Source: Phaeobacter sp. (GTDB lineage Bacteria > Pseudomonadota > Alphaproteobacteria > Rhodobacterales > Rhodobacteraceae). From it: a stretch of 40,657 nucleotides of DNA. The stretch's first letter is position 1. Every line of letters starts with the position of its first letter. The notes beneath the pieces were generated by a model. That model did not search any database and had not been told where the DNA came from. It saw nothing but the letters and a program-made list of their open reading frames with translations. The stretch spans positions 1-40,657 of the forward strand of contig NZ_JAJDWC010000078.1 in NCBI RefSeq assembly GCF_022825805.1. The letters run 5' to 3'. Below are positions 24,233-31,991 of the stretch, one piece after another. The position numbers and the translations under genes were made by a program.

Positions 24233-25417
24233 TCAGACGCCGGCGTCGACGATGGCCTGGGCCAAAATCGGCACGGTCTGGCTGTTCAGCCCGGCAATGT
24301 TCATGCGGCTGTCCCCGACCATGTAGATCCCGCTATCCTGGCGCATTTTCTCCACCAGCTCCTGCGAGGTGCCGAGCAGGGAGAACATGCCGCGGTGCTG
24401 CGCCAGGAAGCTGAACCGATCAGAACCGGTCAGGCGCTGCAGCTCATCTGCGAGCTGTTGGCGCAGGCTCAGCATGCCAAGACGGGTTTCTTCCAGCTCT
24501 GCCGCCCAATCGGCGCGCAGCGCGTCATCGTTCAGGATCATCGACACCAGTCGCGCGCCATGATCCGGCGGGAAGGAATAGTTCTGCCGGTTGAGGAACG
24601 CCAGCGTGCCCTGGTTGAGCGTCTGTGCGCCCGCATCCTGCGACACGGCCATCAGCAGGCCTGTGCGCTCGCGGTAAATGCCGAAGTTCTTGGAGCAGCT
24701 GGCCGCAATCAGGCATTCCGGTGTGTTGGCCGCCACATAGCGGACCCCTTCGGCATCCGCGTCCAGACCGTCGCCGAAGCCCTGATAGGCGATATCGATC
24801 ATCGGGATCAGGCCGCGTTCATTCAGCAGGGCAACGACCTCCTGCCACTGCACCATGTTCAGGTTGGCGCCGGTCGGGTTGTGGCAGCAGCCGTGCAACA
24901 GGACCACGTCGCCTTTGTTGGCGGTTTTCAGATCCTCGATCATGCCGTCGAAATCGACCCCGCAGGTGGTGCGGTCGAAATAGCGATAAACCACCGTTTC
25001 CATGTTGAGGTATTTCAGGATCGACAGGTGGTTTGGCCAGGTCGGGTTGGAGACGAAGATACGCGCACCGGGGTTGGCCATCCGGATCAATTCGAAGGCC
25101 TGACGCACCGCGCCGGTACCGCCGGGTGTTGCCGCGGCGGCAATGGTGTTGCGGGCCACGCTGTCGGCGAGGATCAGCCGGATCATCGCGTCGGAATAGG
25201 CCGGATCTCCGGCCAGACCGACGTAGGATTTGCTGGTCTGCTCCTGCCAGAGTTTGTGTTCTGCCGTTTTGATCGCGCGCATGACGGGCGTCACGCCTTC
25301 GGCGTTTTTGTAGACGCCGACGCCCAGATCAATCTTGGTCTCGCGCGGGTCGTCGCGATACATCTGCATCAGGGCCAGGATCTTATCTGCTGGCTGGGGT
25401 TGGAGGGCTTCGAACAT
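24233..25417 (-). CDS. Aromatic/aspartate aminotransferase (class I, PLP)
   Basis: A 394-residue fold-type I aminotransferase of the AspC/TyrB branch. The PLP lysine is Lys243 in ASCSKNFGIYRERTG, and HGCCHNPTGANL contains the Asn/Pro of the cofactor pocket. The length and the RxNIAGL segment (DSRMNIAGLNS) fit aromatic-amino-acid transaminases, which also accept aspartate and cysteine. The start at 25417 overlaps the sseA stop by one base (TGATG), so the genes are co-translated. With SseA it could turn cysteine into 3-mercaptopyruvate and then a persulfide; this is inference. tyrB is the best family name but not certain. Confidence 0.92.
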   Translation of the reverse strand: MFEALQPQPADKILALMQMYRDDPRETKIDLGVGVYKNAEGVTPVMRAIKTAEHKLWQEQTSKSYVGLAGDPAYSDAMIRLILADSVARNTIAAAATPGGTGAVRQAFELIRMANPGARIFVSNPTWPNHLSILKYLNMETVVYRYFDRTTCGVDFDGMIEDLKTANKGDVVLLHGCCHNPTGANLNMVQWQEVVALLNERGLIPMIDIAYQGFGDGLDADAEGVRYVAANTPECLIAASCSKNFGIYRERTGLLMAVSQDAGAQTLNQGTLAFLNRQNYSFPPDHGARLVSMILNDDALRADWAAELEETRLGMLSLRQQLADELQRLTGSDRFSFLAQHRGMFSLLGTSQELVEKMRQDSGIYMVGDSRMNIAGLNSQTVPILAQAIVDAGV

Positions 25418-26268
25418 CAGGTGTCTCCAGTTGCGACAGGCAGTGTCGGGAAGGCGCCCCACTCGGTCCAGGAGCCATCATAGAGCGCGTGATCGGTCTT
25501 GCCGAAACGCTCCATCGCGAGGCTGAGGATTGCAGCGGTGACACCTGACCCGCAGGTGGTGATGGCGGGTTTGCTGAGATCAACGCCAGCGGCTTCGAAA
25601 ATCGATCGCAGCGCATCGGGCGCTTTCATCGTCTGATCGCTGTTCAGCAAGGTTGTGAAGGGGATATTCTTGGACCCCGGAATATGACCGGCGCGCAGCC
25701 CCTCGCGGGGTTCGGGCACATTGCCCTGGAACCGGTCCGCGGCTCGCGCATCAAGGATTTCATGATCCCCCAGTTTGGCAGCAGACGACACCTGCGTCAC
25801 ATCCCGCACCATTTGGTTTTGCACCCGAACGGTCATGTGACGGTCCCGGATGACGGGGGGGAGATCTTCGACCGGGTGGCCTTCGGCCTGCCATTTGGGC
25901 AAGCCGCCATCCAGCACCGCGATATTGGTCTGGCCCATATGGCGGAACATCCACCACACCCGCGCAGCCGAGCGCAGGCCCATGCCGTCATAGACCACCA
26001 CCTGATGGCCATCGCCCACGCCCATGGCGCGCAGGCGGGACATGAATTTCTCCACCGCAGGCATCATATGGGGCAGGTCCGAGCGGCTGTCGGCGATATC
26101 ATCAATGTCGAAGAACCGGGCACCAGGAATATGGCACTGCTCATATTCGGCCTTTGCGTCGCGGCCTTCCTGCGGCATGTACCAGGAGGCATCCAGGAGG
26201 CGCAGATCAGGATCCTTCAGGTGCGCAGCCAGCCAATCTGTCGACACGAGCGTTTTGGGATCATCCAC
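25417..26268 (-). CDS. sseA: 3-mercaptopyruvate sulfurtransferase
   Basis: A 283-residue tandem-rhodanese protein. The catalytic loop is Cys239-Gly-Ser-Gly-Val-Thr, which is the mercaptopyruvate-type motif and not the thiosulfate type. The first rhodanese domain is inactive as usual. It transfers sulfur from 3-mercaptopyruvate to thiols or cyanide. A GTG at 26268 is the likely start, with GGAGACGG six bases before it; the frame is open further upstream without similarity. It leads the two-gene operon with the aminotransferase. Confidence 0.94.
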   Translation of the reverse strand: MDDPKTLVSTDWLAAHLKDPDLRLLDASWYMPQEGRDAKAEYEQCHIPGARFFDIDDIADSRSDLPHMMPAVEKFMSRLRAMGVGDGHQVVVYDGMGLRSAARVWWMFRHMGQTNIAVLDGGLPKWQAEGHPVEDLPPVIRDRHMTVRVQNQMVRDVTQVSSAAKLGDHEILDARAADRFQGNVPEPREGLRAGHIPGSKNIPFTTLLNSDQTMKAPDALRSIFEAAGVDLSKPAITTCGSGVTAAILSLAMERFGKTDHALYDGSWTEWGAFPTLPVATGDT

Positions 26269-26290
26269 GATACCGTCTCCCCTGATGAGC

Positions 26291-26316
26291 ACTGGTGATA
26301 TGTACTGGTGATGTTT
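26291..26316. repeat. 13-bp imperfect tandem duplication upstream of sseA
   Basis: ACTGGTGATATGT is followed by ACTGGTGATGTTT (11 of 13 identical), about 25 bp upstream of the sseA start. Confidence 0.6.
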
Positions 26317-26427
26317 GCTTGCGCATCCGTACAACCCACAGCGCAGAGTCGCAAGGGAGCCTGGACCCGGAACGCAATAATATGTCTTTGTTTTAGGCCC
26401 AGCCAACAGATCGCTGCGAGGTGGATA

Positions 26428-27078
26428 TCAGCGCACCAGCCGCAGGTGGGTGGTGGGCCGCGCAGAGGTGTCCGCCGACAGATGCGCCGCACTGGTCCCG
26501 GCGGGGTTTGATCGCAGACCGGATGGCAGCGTTGCAACCGGTTGCCCGTTGTCTGGCTGCTTGTAGTTTGGCTGCTTGTCGTTTGGCTGCATATTGTCTG
26601 GGTGTTGCGCCGCTGGGTGGCGATGACTGAACTGCAGCCCTGCCCGGATCAGATCCGGATCCATGCGCCCACCCGTGGCCTCTGCGAGCGCTTCGCGTGC
26701 GGCGGCGGTTTTGTCCCGACGCATGAAATGCAGCATCAGGATCACGGCCGCCTCATCCTCACTCAGCAGATCGCGGCTCTCCAGATCAAGTGGATCGTTG
26801 CCCTTGTAGCTGGCCCCACGCAAACGGTGCAGCCGGTCAGCCACGGCAAACAGGCTCTGCGCCAGACCAAGACCATAGGTGTCACCCCAGCGCTCTGCTG
26901 CGGTTTTATAAGCAAACTGCCAGGACTGGCTGGCCGGATTTTGCAGGCTCATCATGAAATGACGAAACACCGGCAGGATCGCCGCCTCAAAATCATCCAA
27001 GCCGAGATCAATCACACGGTGCTGCGCGGTGCCATCCTGTTTGGGATCTGCGAGAAAATCAAAAACTACCTCAGACAT
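26428..27078 (-). CDS. Hypothetical protein with C-terminal pentapeptide repeat
   Basis: A 216-residue protein I cannot assign. Residues 1-150 look like a folded helical domain (VFRHFMMSLQNPASQSWQFA, then DLLSEDEAAVILMLHFMRRD). Residues about 153-175 are a low-complexity PDNMQ, PNDKQ, PNYKQ, PDNGQ repeat encoded by 15-bp tandem units, and the tail is Ser/Thr-rich and basic. No signal peptide or membrane segment. Start ATG 27078 has an AAGGA site. It follows smpB on the same strand after about 200 bp. Confidence 0.8.
   Translation of the reverse strand: MSEVVFDFLADPKQDGTAQHRVIDLGLDDFEAAILPVFRHFMMSLQNPASQSWQFAYKTAAERWGDTYGLGLAQSLFAVADRLHRLRGASYKGNDPLDLESRDLLSEDEAAVILMLHFMRRDKTAAAREALAEATGGRMDPDLIRAGLQFSHRHPAAQHPDNMQPNDKQPNYKQPDNGQPVATLPSGLRSNPAGTSAAHLSADTSARPTTHLRLVR
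26542..26616. repeat. Five 15-bp tandem units inside the hypothetical gene
   Basis: Units at 26542, 26557, 26572, 26587 and 26602 share the ending GTNTGG or similar; units 2 and 3 differ by one base. On the minus strand they encode the pentapeptide consensus PNxKQ, in frame. Confidence 0.8.
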
Positions 27079-27157
27079 TGGGGATCCTTTGTCCTGGAAG
27101 GGATCAGAGCCATTGCCGGGCACGATGCGAGGGAGCCATCTGCTGGGTGGCGCATAT

Positions 27158-27174
27158 CTGACTTAATTAGTCAG
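27158..27174. promoter_or_regulatory. Near-perfect 17-bp palindrome
   Basis: CTGACTTAATTAGTCAG has six-base perfect outer arms and an AT-rich centre, in the spacer about 80 bp upstream of the hypothetical gene start. It could be a regulator site; unsupported otherwise. Confidence 0.35.
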
Positions 27175-27282
27175 CAAATGCAACCCGTCGGTTTGACCGT
27201 TGTGACAAACACAGCACCAAGGCCCCGCGACGGTTCTTTCAGACGCCGGGCCGTGTTGGTCATATCGGAGGTTTCGTGGGCG

Positions 27283-27759
27283 TCAGCCGTGATCTTTGAG
27301 CAGACGTTGTTTCTGCCGTGACCAATCCCGCTTGGCTTCGCTTTCGCGTTTGTCGTGATTTTTCTTACCCTTGGCGACGCCGATCTTCAATTTCGCCAGG
27401 CCGCGATGGTTGAAGTACAACACCAAAGGCACAAGGGTCATGCCCTTGCGCTGAGTGGCATTCCACAGGTTCGACAGCTCTTTGCGTGAGACAAGCAGTT
27501 TGCGGCGACGACGTTCTTCGTGTTTGAACATCTTCGCCTGCTCGTAGGGCGCGATGTAGGAATTCACCAGCCACAGCTCACCATCATCCACCGTCGCATA
27601 GCTTTCGGCGATGTTGGAGCCGCCTGCGCGCAGGGATTTGACCTCGGATCCTTCAAGCAGGATGCCGCATTCCAGATCGTCCTCGATCGCGTAGTCAAAC
27701 CGCGCGCGGCGGTTTTCGGCGATCACTTTGTAGTTTGGGTCTGTCTTTTGCTTGGCCAT
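27283..27759 (-). CDS. smpB: SsrA-binding protein SmpB
   Basis: A 158-residue RNA-binding protein that brings tmRNA to stalled ribosomes. It shows the family opening [22 protein letters not shown], the [13 protein letters not shown] signature and the basic C-terminal tail (about 125-158) that enters the mRNA channel. The start is set by the [10 protein letters not shown]-terminus; the in-frame upstream region is not conserved-looking. Its partner tmRNA gene (ssrA) is not in the window. Confidence 0.97.
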   Translation of the reverse strand: MAKQKTDPNYKVIAENRRARFDYAIEDDLECGILLEGSEVKSLRAGGSNIAESYATVDDGELWLVNSYIAPYEQAKMFKHEERRRRKLLVSRKELSNLWNATQRKGMTLVPLVLYFNHRGLAKLKIGVAKGKKNHDKRESEAKRDWSRQKQRLLKDHG

Positions 27760-27827
27760 GGGGTGCAGATGTAAGCTGCGGCGCAAAAAGGTGCAAGATG
27801 GCGCGGAGGCCCAGGGTCTGTTCGGGG

Positions 27828-27876
27828 AAAATCGGGGGGGGCAAATCGGGGGACAGATCAGGGGCCAGATCCGTGA
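27828..27876. repeat. 12-13 bp imperfect tandem units upstream of smpB
   Basis: Four units ending in ATCGGGGG, ATCGGGGG, ATCAGGGG and ATCCGTGA stand in a row at about 12-bp steps, between smpB and the SDR gene. Confidence 0.6.
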
Positions 27877-27927
27877 AATGCCCTGACAGATACTGGCAGG
27901 CACTTGCACGCCCTGGTTAAATCCGCG

Positions 27928-28623
27928 TCACAACCGATACCCACCCGACACGGTCAGCACTTCGCCGGTGATAAAACTGGCCTGATCCCCGGCCAGAAAG
28001 CGCACGGCGCGAGCAATGTCCTGCGGCGTCCCGATCCGGCCAAGGGCGGTCAGTTCGACAAACAAGTTGGTCAGATCCTCTGGTCGCGGGGCCTCGGGTA
28101 TGTTGATGGCACCGGGGGCGACGGCGTTCACACGGATCTGACGTGGCCCCAGCTCCTTTGCCATGCCGCGGGTCCACAGATCGAGGGCGGCCTTGCTGGC
28201 GCCATAAATCGCTGCGTCCTTGGGCGGCAGAACCGCATTCACGGACGAGATGTTCACAATCGACGCGCCCGGTTGCAGATGGGGCAAAGCGGCCGATAGC
28301 AGCGCCGCAGGGGCCAGGACATTCACGTCGATGATCTCGCGCTGGCTGTCGAGATCAAACTGATCAGCATGGGTTGAGGCCACCACACCGGCGTTGTTCA
28401 CGATCACATCCAGTCGGCCGAACCGCGCCATGACGGCGTCAATCACGGCCTGCGGGCTGTCGGGCGCGGTCAGATCCGCCTGCAGGGCGAGCATATCCGC
28501 TGGCATATCCTGGGGCGTGCTGGTGTTCCAGGTGATGGCGATGTCGTGATCTGTGGCCAGATCCTGTGCGATGGCTTTGCCGATGCCGCGGGCGCCACCT
28601 GTGATCAATGCAACTTTGGTCAA
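27928..28623 (-). CDS. SDR family NAD(P)-dependent oxidoreductase
   Basis: A 231-residue classical short-chain dehydrogenase. The cofactor motif is TGGARGIG (8-15), followed by NNAG at about 76, the catalytic Ser in NISSVNA, and Tyr-x-x-x-Lys in IYGASK. The C-terminal LTVSGGYRL is usual for FabG-like members. The substrate is not predictable. It is 56 bp downstream of the DMT exporter, same strand. Confidence 0.92.
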   Translation of the reverse strand: MTKVALITGGARGIGKAIAQDLATDHDIAITWNTSTPQDMPADMLALQADLTAPDSPQAVIDAVMARFGRLDVIVNNAGVVASTHADQFDLDSQREIIDVNVLAPAALLSAALPHLQPGASIVNISSVNAVLPPKDAAIYGASKAALDLWTRGMAKELGPRQIRVNAVAPGAINIPEAPRPEDLTNLFVELTALGRIGTPQDIARAVRFLAGDQASFITGEVLTVSGGYRL

Positions 28624-28679
28624 ATCTGCGTCCTTTCGGATCTGGTCAACGGTCAGTTGCGGCCAGGCTTTGGGCTGGT

Positions 28680-29540
28680 TTACGCCGGTTTGCGATTGCT
28701 GCGCAGCAGGGTGAAGGCGCCGCTGATCACGATCACCGCGCTGCCCGCAAGGGTCCAGGCGTCCGGGCTTTCGTTGAAGACCACAACACCAAGGATCATG
28801 GCAAAGATCAACCGGGTGTAGCGGAAGGGCGCGACCACTGAAATTTCGCCAAGCCGCATGGCACCGGTCAGGGCATTATAAGCCACAACCCCGACAAAGA
28901 TCGCGGCCACAAGATCAACGGACGCCGACAAGCTGGGCAGCACCGCGGGCGCCCCAAAGGGCTGGGCGAGTGCGCCCGCCACGACCAGCATCACAAATCC
29001 CAAAAACCCCAGTTGCGCATTGGACATGCCCTTGGGCGCGGCGCGGGTGGCGAGATCACGCCCGGCAAATCCCAACGTGCCCGCCACGGCAAACAAAGAC
29101 GCCAGTTCGAACCCGCTGGCGCCCGGTCGCAGGATCATCAAAACCCCGAGAAACCCAACCGTGATCGCAATCCAGCGGCGCAGGCCCACCTTTTCTCCGA
29201 AGAACACCACAGCGCCCGCCGCCACCACCAGCGGGGTGGCCTGCAAAATCGCGGAGGCCGAGGACAAGGGCGTCAGCGCGATCGCCAGAGTAAAACAAAG
29301 CCGCCCCGCAACCTCGGAGAGCGAGCGCCACAGCATCGGGCGCGACCAGTAGAGCGGCGTCCAGATCGGCTGTCCCTGGAACCGGGCCATGGCGGCAAAT
29401 ATCGTCATACCGCCAAGGCCAAACAGCATAAGGATCTGACCCACCGGCAGCGTTTGGGCCGCGGATTTGATAAACATATCCTCCAGCGCGAAGGCCGCCA
29501 TGGCCACCACCATCAAGAGACTGCCGCGTAGGGTATCCAT
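28680..29540 (-). CDS. DMT family transporter (EamA domains)
   Basis: A 286-residue inner-membrane protein with ten predicted membrane segments in two EamA repeats (about 8-135 and 148-280). The repeat boundary shows the usual Glu/Lys-rich short loops (FFGEKVGLRRW; VVFNESPDAW). Such proteins export small metabolites or amino acids. The ATG at 29540 begins MDTLRGSLLM. Whether it is co-regulated with the XRE-cupin gene about 290 bp upstream is unclear; that spacer shows no gene or clear terminator. Confidence 0.9.
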   Translation of the reverse strand: MDTLRGSLLMVVAMAAFALEDMFIKSAAQTLPVGQILMLFGLGGMTIFAAMARFQGQPIWTPLYWSRPMLWRSLSEVAGRLCFTLAIALTPLSSASAILQATPLVVAAGAVVFFGEKVGLRRWIAITVGFLGVLMILRPGASGFELASLFAVAGTLGFAGRDLATRAAPKGMSNAQLGFLGFVMLVVAGALAQPFGAPAVLPSLSASVDLVAAIFVGVVAYNALTGAMRLGEISVVAPFRYTRLIFAMILGVVVFNESPDAWTLAGSAVIVISGAFTLLRSNRKPA

Positions 29541-29826
29541 TGCTCAGATCACTTTCATAAAATTGCAGCAGGCCAGGGTTGTTCCCGCCAGCAGAGGCGC
29601 TGGATACAGGGCACCGGCCGCAGTGCCCCCGATAGGAAAAGGAAACGCCAAACAGGCCCAACAGCCGCTGCGGTTAAATCAATGCCACCAGCAGTAGGAG
29701 CCTGCCGCCGCCAAGACAAGCGGAGCGACTGTCGCAGCCCCGGATTGCCATAAAAGTTCCAGGTCACCGCCAGCACCAGTCCCGGCCTCACATCCGTATC
29801 AGCTGTAGGGGGGCTAGGTTGGGGTT

Positions 29827-30387
29827 CTAGGACGCTGGCACATCGCGGCGGTAATGATGCATGTTCAAGAAGCAGGCACCGCTGTCGCCCGAGCGGTAGC
29901 CATGCGCCTGATCCGCCGCAAAGCGCAGCCCCTGCCCGGTCTGCAGCGCAACCCAATCACCGCCGCGCAGCACCTCCATCGCGCCTTCGAGGACAAAAAC
30001 CTCTTCGGTGACCCCAGTGTCATGGGGCTGCGATTGATGGCACTGGCCCGGTCGCAGGGTGACGTGAAACGTCTCCGCCCCAAGTGCGGGATCAAAGGGA
30101 AAGACCATTTTTACGGCAATCGAGCCGGGGAACTGCACCGAGCGAAAAACCCGGTCCCCCGTCTCTGACAAAACCGGCACCGCCGCCTCTCCGATCAGCG
30201 CGCTGAGCGGCAGGTGAAACCCTTTGGCAATTTTCCACAGCGTCGCAATGGTCGGACTTGATTCGCCGCGTTCTATCTGACCGAGCATGGCCTTGCTGAC
30301 GCCCGTGACCTCGGCGGCGCGCGACAGGCTGAGCCCTGCGGAGGTGCGAATATCCCGCAAATTCAGAGTGATGCTCTCGTCGTTCAT
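29827..30387 (-). CDS. XRE family transcriptional regulator with cupin sensor domain
   Basis: A 186-residue regulator. The helix-turn-helix (about 9-64: IRTSAGLSLSRAAEVTGVSK, QIERGESSPTIATLWKIAKG) is joined to a C-terminal cupin (about 105-180: HVTLRPGQCHQSQPHDTGVTEEVFVLEG). This architecture is common for regulators of small-molecule catabolism or transport. ATG 30387 is used; a longer reading to 30429 would run into the spacer. It is divergent from benE, with two matching palindromic operators in between, so it probably controls benE and itself. Confidence 0.92.
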   Translation of the reverse strand: MNDESITLNLRDIRTSAGLSLSRAAEVTGVSKAMLGQIERGESSPTIATLWKIAKGFHLPLSALIGEAAVPVLSETGDRVFRSVQFPGSIAVKMVFPFDPALGAETFHVTLRPGQCHQSQPHDTGVTEEVFVLEGAMEVLRGGDWVALQTGQGLRFAADQAHGYRSGDSGACFLNMHHYRRDVPAS

Positions 30388-30438
30388 ATCCGGATCCGTC
30401 CAACGGTCATTGCTGTCTGCGCTGCTCAAAAAAGCACT

Positions 30439-30456
30439 TGTGCGTTATAACGCACA
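30439..30456. promoter_or_regulatory. Operator 1: perfect 18-bp palindrome
   Basis: TGTGCGTTATAACGCACA is perfectly self-complementary and lies 52 bp upstream of the XRE-cupin start. Together with operator 2 it is the likely binding site of that regulator. Confidence 0.75.
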
Positions 30457-30465
30457 GCCGCTATT

Positions 30466-30481
30466 GTGCGCTATAACGCAC
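30466..30481. promoter_or_regulatory. Operator 2: 16-bp near-palindrome, same core
   Basis: GTGCGCTATAACGCAC differs from the core of operator 1 by one base. The two centres are 26 bp apart. It contains TATAAC, a possible -10 box for benE, so binding would block that promoter. Confidence 0.7.
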
Positions 30482-30526
30482 GAGCCCTCCATGAGTTACC
30501 GGATCGGAGGCCCAGGGAAAAGCCAG

Positions 30527-31768
30527 ATGCTGCAGGATCTCAAACTTTCGCATGTTGTCGCTGGCGCGGTGGCCGTGCTGGTGGGCTACACCGGATCCGT
30601 GGCGATCATTTTCCAGGCCATCGACACGCTTGGCGCCACCCAGAGCCAGGCCAACAGTTGGATGCTGGTTTTGGGGCTTGGCATGGGGCTGACCAGCCTG
30701 TTGTTGTCGGCCTGGCACAAAATGCCGATCCTGACCGCCTGGTCGACACCGGGCGCCGCGCTGTTGGCGATCAGCCTGCACGGGGTGTCGATGTCCGCCG
30801 CTGTCGGAGCTTTTCTGGTCTGTGGTCTGTTATTGGTGCTGACGGGGATCACCGGATGGTTTGCCGCGCTCACCCGATTGATACCGGACAGTCTGGCCAG
30901 CGCCCTTCTGGCGGGGATCCTGTTTCAATTTGGTCTGTCGGCCTTTGCAGCGGCACAGAGCGACACCGCCCTGGTGCTGGCGATGGCGGTCACATTTGTT
31001 GTCGGACGTAAATGGTTTGCCCGCTACGCGGTGCCAGCGGTGCTGTGTGTCGGGGTTCTGTGGTGTGCCGGTAGCGGCGCGTTTGGCGGTCTGGCGCAGC
31101 TGGATCTGTCTTTGGCACGACCGGAGTTTGTCTGGCCCAGTTTTTCATGGCCAGTTCTGATTGGCGTTGGGCTGCCCCTGTTTCTGGTCACCATGACCTC
31201 CCAGAACATGCCGGGCGTGGTGGCGCTGCGGGCCAATGGCTATGACGCCCCGGTGTCCAGCAGCCTCACGGTTACGGGTCTGGCCACGGTCCTGTTGGCG
31301 CCGTTTGGTGGGTTTGCCTTCAACCTCGCAGCCATCACCGCAGCCATCTGTGCCGGACCCGAAGCCGACGACAATCCCCGCAGCCGATACCTTGCTGGGG
31401 TGATGACCGGCGTATTCTACTGCCTGGTCGGGCTGGGCGGCGCAACGGTGATCAGCCTGTTCCTGATCGCCCCCAAAGCCCTGATCGCGACGCTGGCCGG
31501 GCTGGCCCTGCTCAGCACCATCGGCAACAGCCTTTCAGCAGCACTGGCGGATGCGGAGGGGCGCGATGCTGCGTTGATCACCTTTTTGGTGACGGTCTCG
31601 CAGATCAGCTTTGTCGGGATTGGCGCACCATTCTGGGCGCTGATCGCGGGTCTTGTGGTGCATCATCTGATGCGGTGGCAGCCAACATCTGGCCCTGTCA
31701 CACCGACACCTGCAAAGGCAAACAGCACACCCCAGCCATCCGAGACGAGGTTGCGCGATGCCCCATAG
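30527..31768 (+). CDS. BenE family transporter (benzoate/H+ symporter-like)
   Basis: A 413-residue inner-membrane transporter of the BenE family with about twelve membrane segments. The opening KLSHVVAGAVAVLVGYTGSVAIIFQAI and the central VTMTSQNMPGVVALRANGYDAP are family signatures. The named substrate of the founder protein is benzoate; here it could be another carboxylate. Start 30527 is preferred over 30491 because AGGGAAAAG lies upstream, whereas 30491 begins only 10 bases from the operator and lacks a ribosome binding site. The C-terminal tail is Pro/Thr-rich. Divergent from the XRE-cupin gene. Confidence 0.9.
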   Translation: MLQDLKLSHVVAGAVAVLVGYTGSVAIIFQAIDTLGATQSQANSWMLVLGLGMGLTSLLLSAWHKMPILTAWSTPGAALLAISLHGVSMSAAVGAFLVCGLLLVLTGITGWFAALTRLIPDSLASALLAGILFQFGLSAFAAAQSDTALVLAMAVTFVVGRKWFARYAVPAVLCVGVLWCAGSGAFGGLAQLDLSLARPEFVWPSFSWPVLIGVGLPLFLVTMTSQNMPGVVALRANGYDAPVSSSLTVTGLATVLLAPFGGFAFNLAAITAAICAGPEADDNPRSRYLAGVMTGVFYCLVGLGGATVISLFLIAPKALIATLAGLALLSTIGNSLSAALADAEGRDAALITFLVTVSQISFVGIGAPFWALIAGLVVHHLMRWQPTSGPVTPTPAKANSTPQPSETRLRDAP

Positions 31769-31810
31769 GTCGAACCCACGTTGTCAGGTCCGGCGTAGCC
31801 TAGCGCCGCC

Positions 31811-31859
31811 CTGCCGCAAATCATCCTGTCAAACTCACCCCGCCGCAAATCACCCGGTC
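31811..31859. repeat. Spaced 20-bp direct repeat between benE and ilvD
   Basis: CTGCCGCAAATCATCCTGTC (31811) recurs as CCGCCGCAAATCACCCGGTC (31840), 17 of 20 identical, period 29 bp. Confidence 0.7.
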
Positions 31860-31907
31860 CAGCCAAAGAGACCATAAATCACATGCCCCGCGGCAGAGAA
31901 ATCACCA

Positions 31908-31913
31908 TATAAT
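31908..31913 (+). promoter_or_regulatory. Possible -10 box upstream of ilvD
   Basis: A perfect TATAAT lies 79 bp before the ilvD start, but no good -35 hexamer is at 16-18 bp, so this is a weak call. Confidence 0.3.
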
Positions 31914-31991
31914 TACCGAAAACCGCCTCGACCTGTTGCCATTGTTGCGCAAATCGTGTCCCTGAGGCGCAGATGAAAGGGAAACAGCCAA

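Noticed and set aside
29541..29826. A gene in the 286-bp spacer between the DMT exporter and the XRE-cupin gene
   Set aside because: The open frames there are extensions or shadows of neighbours without ribosome binding sites; no RNA structure or promoter stood out.
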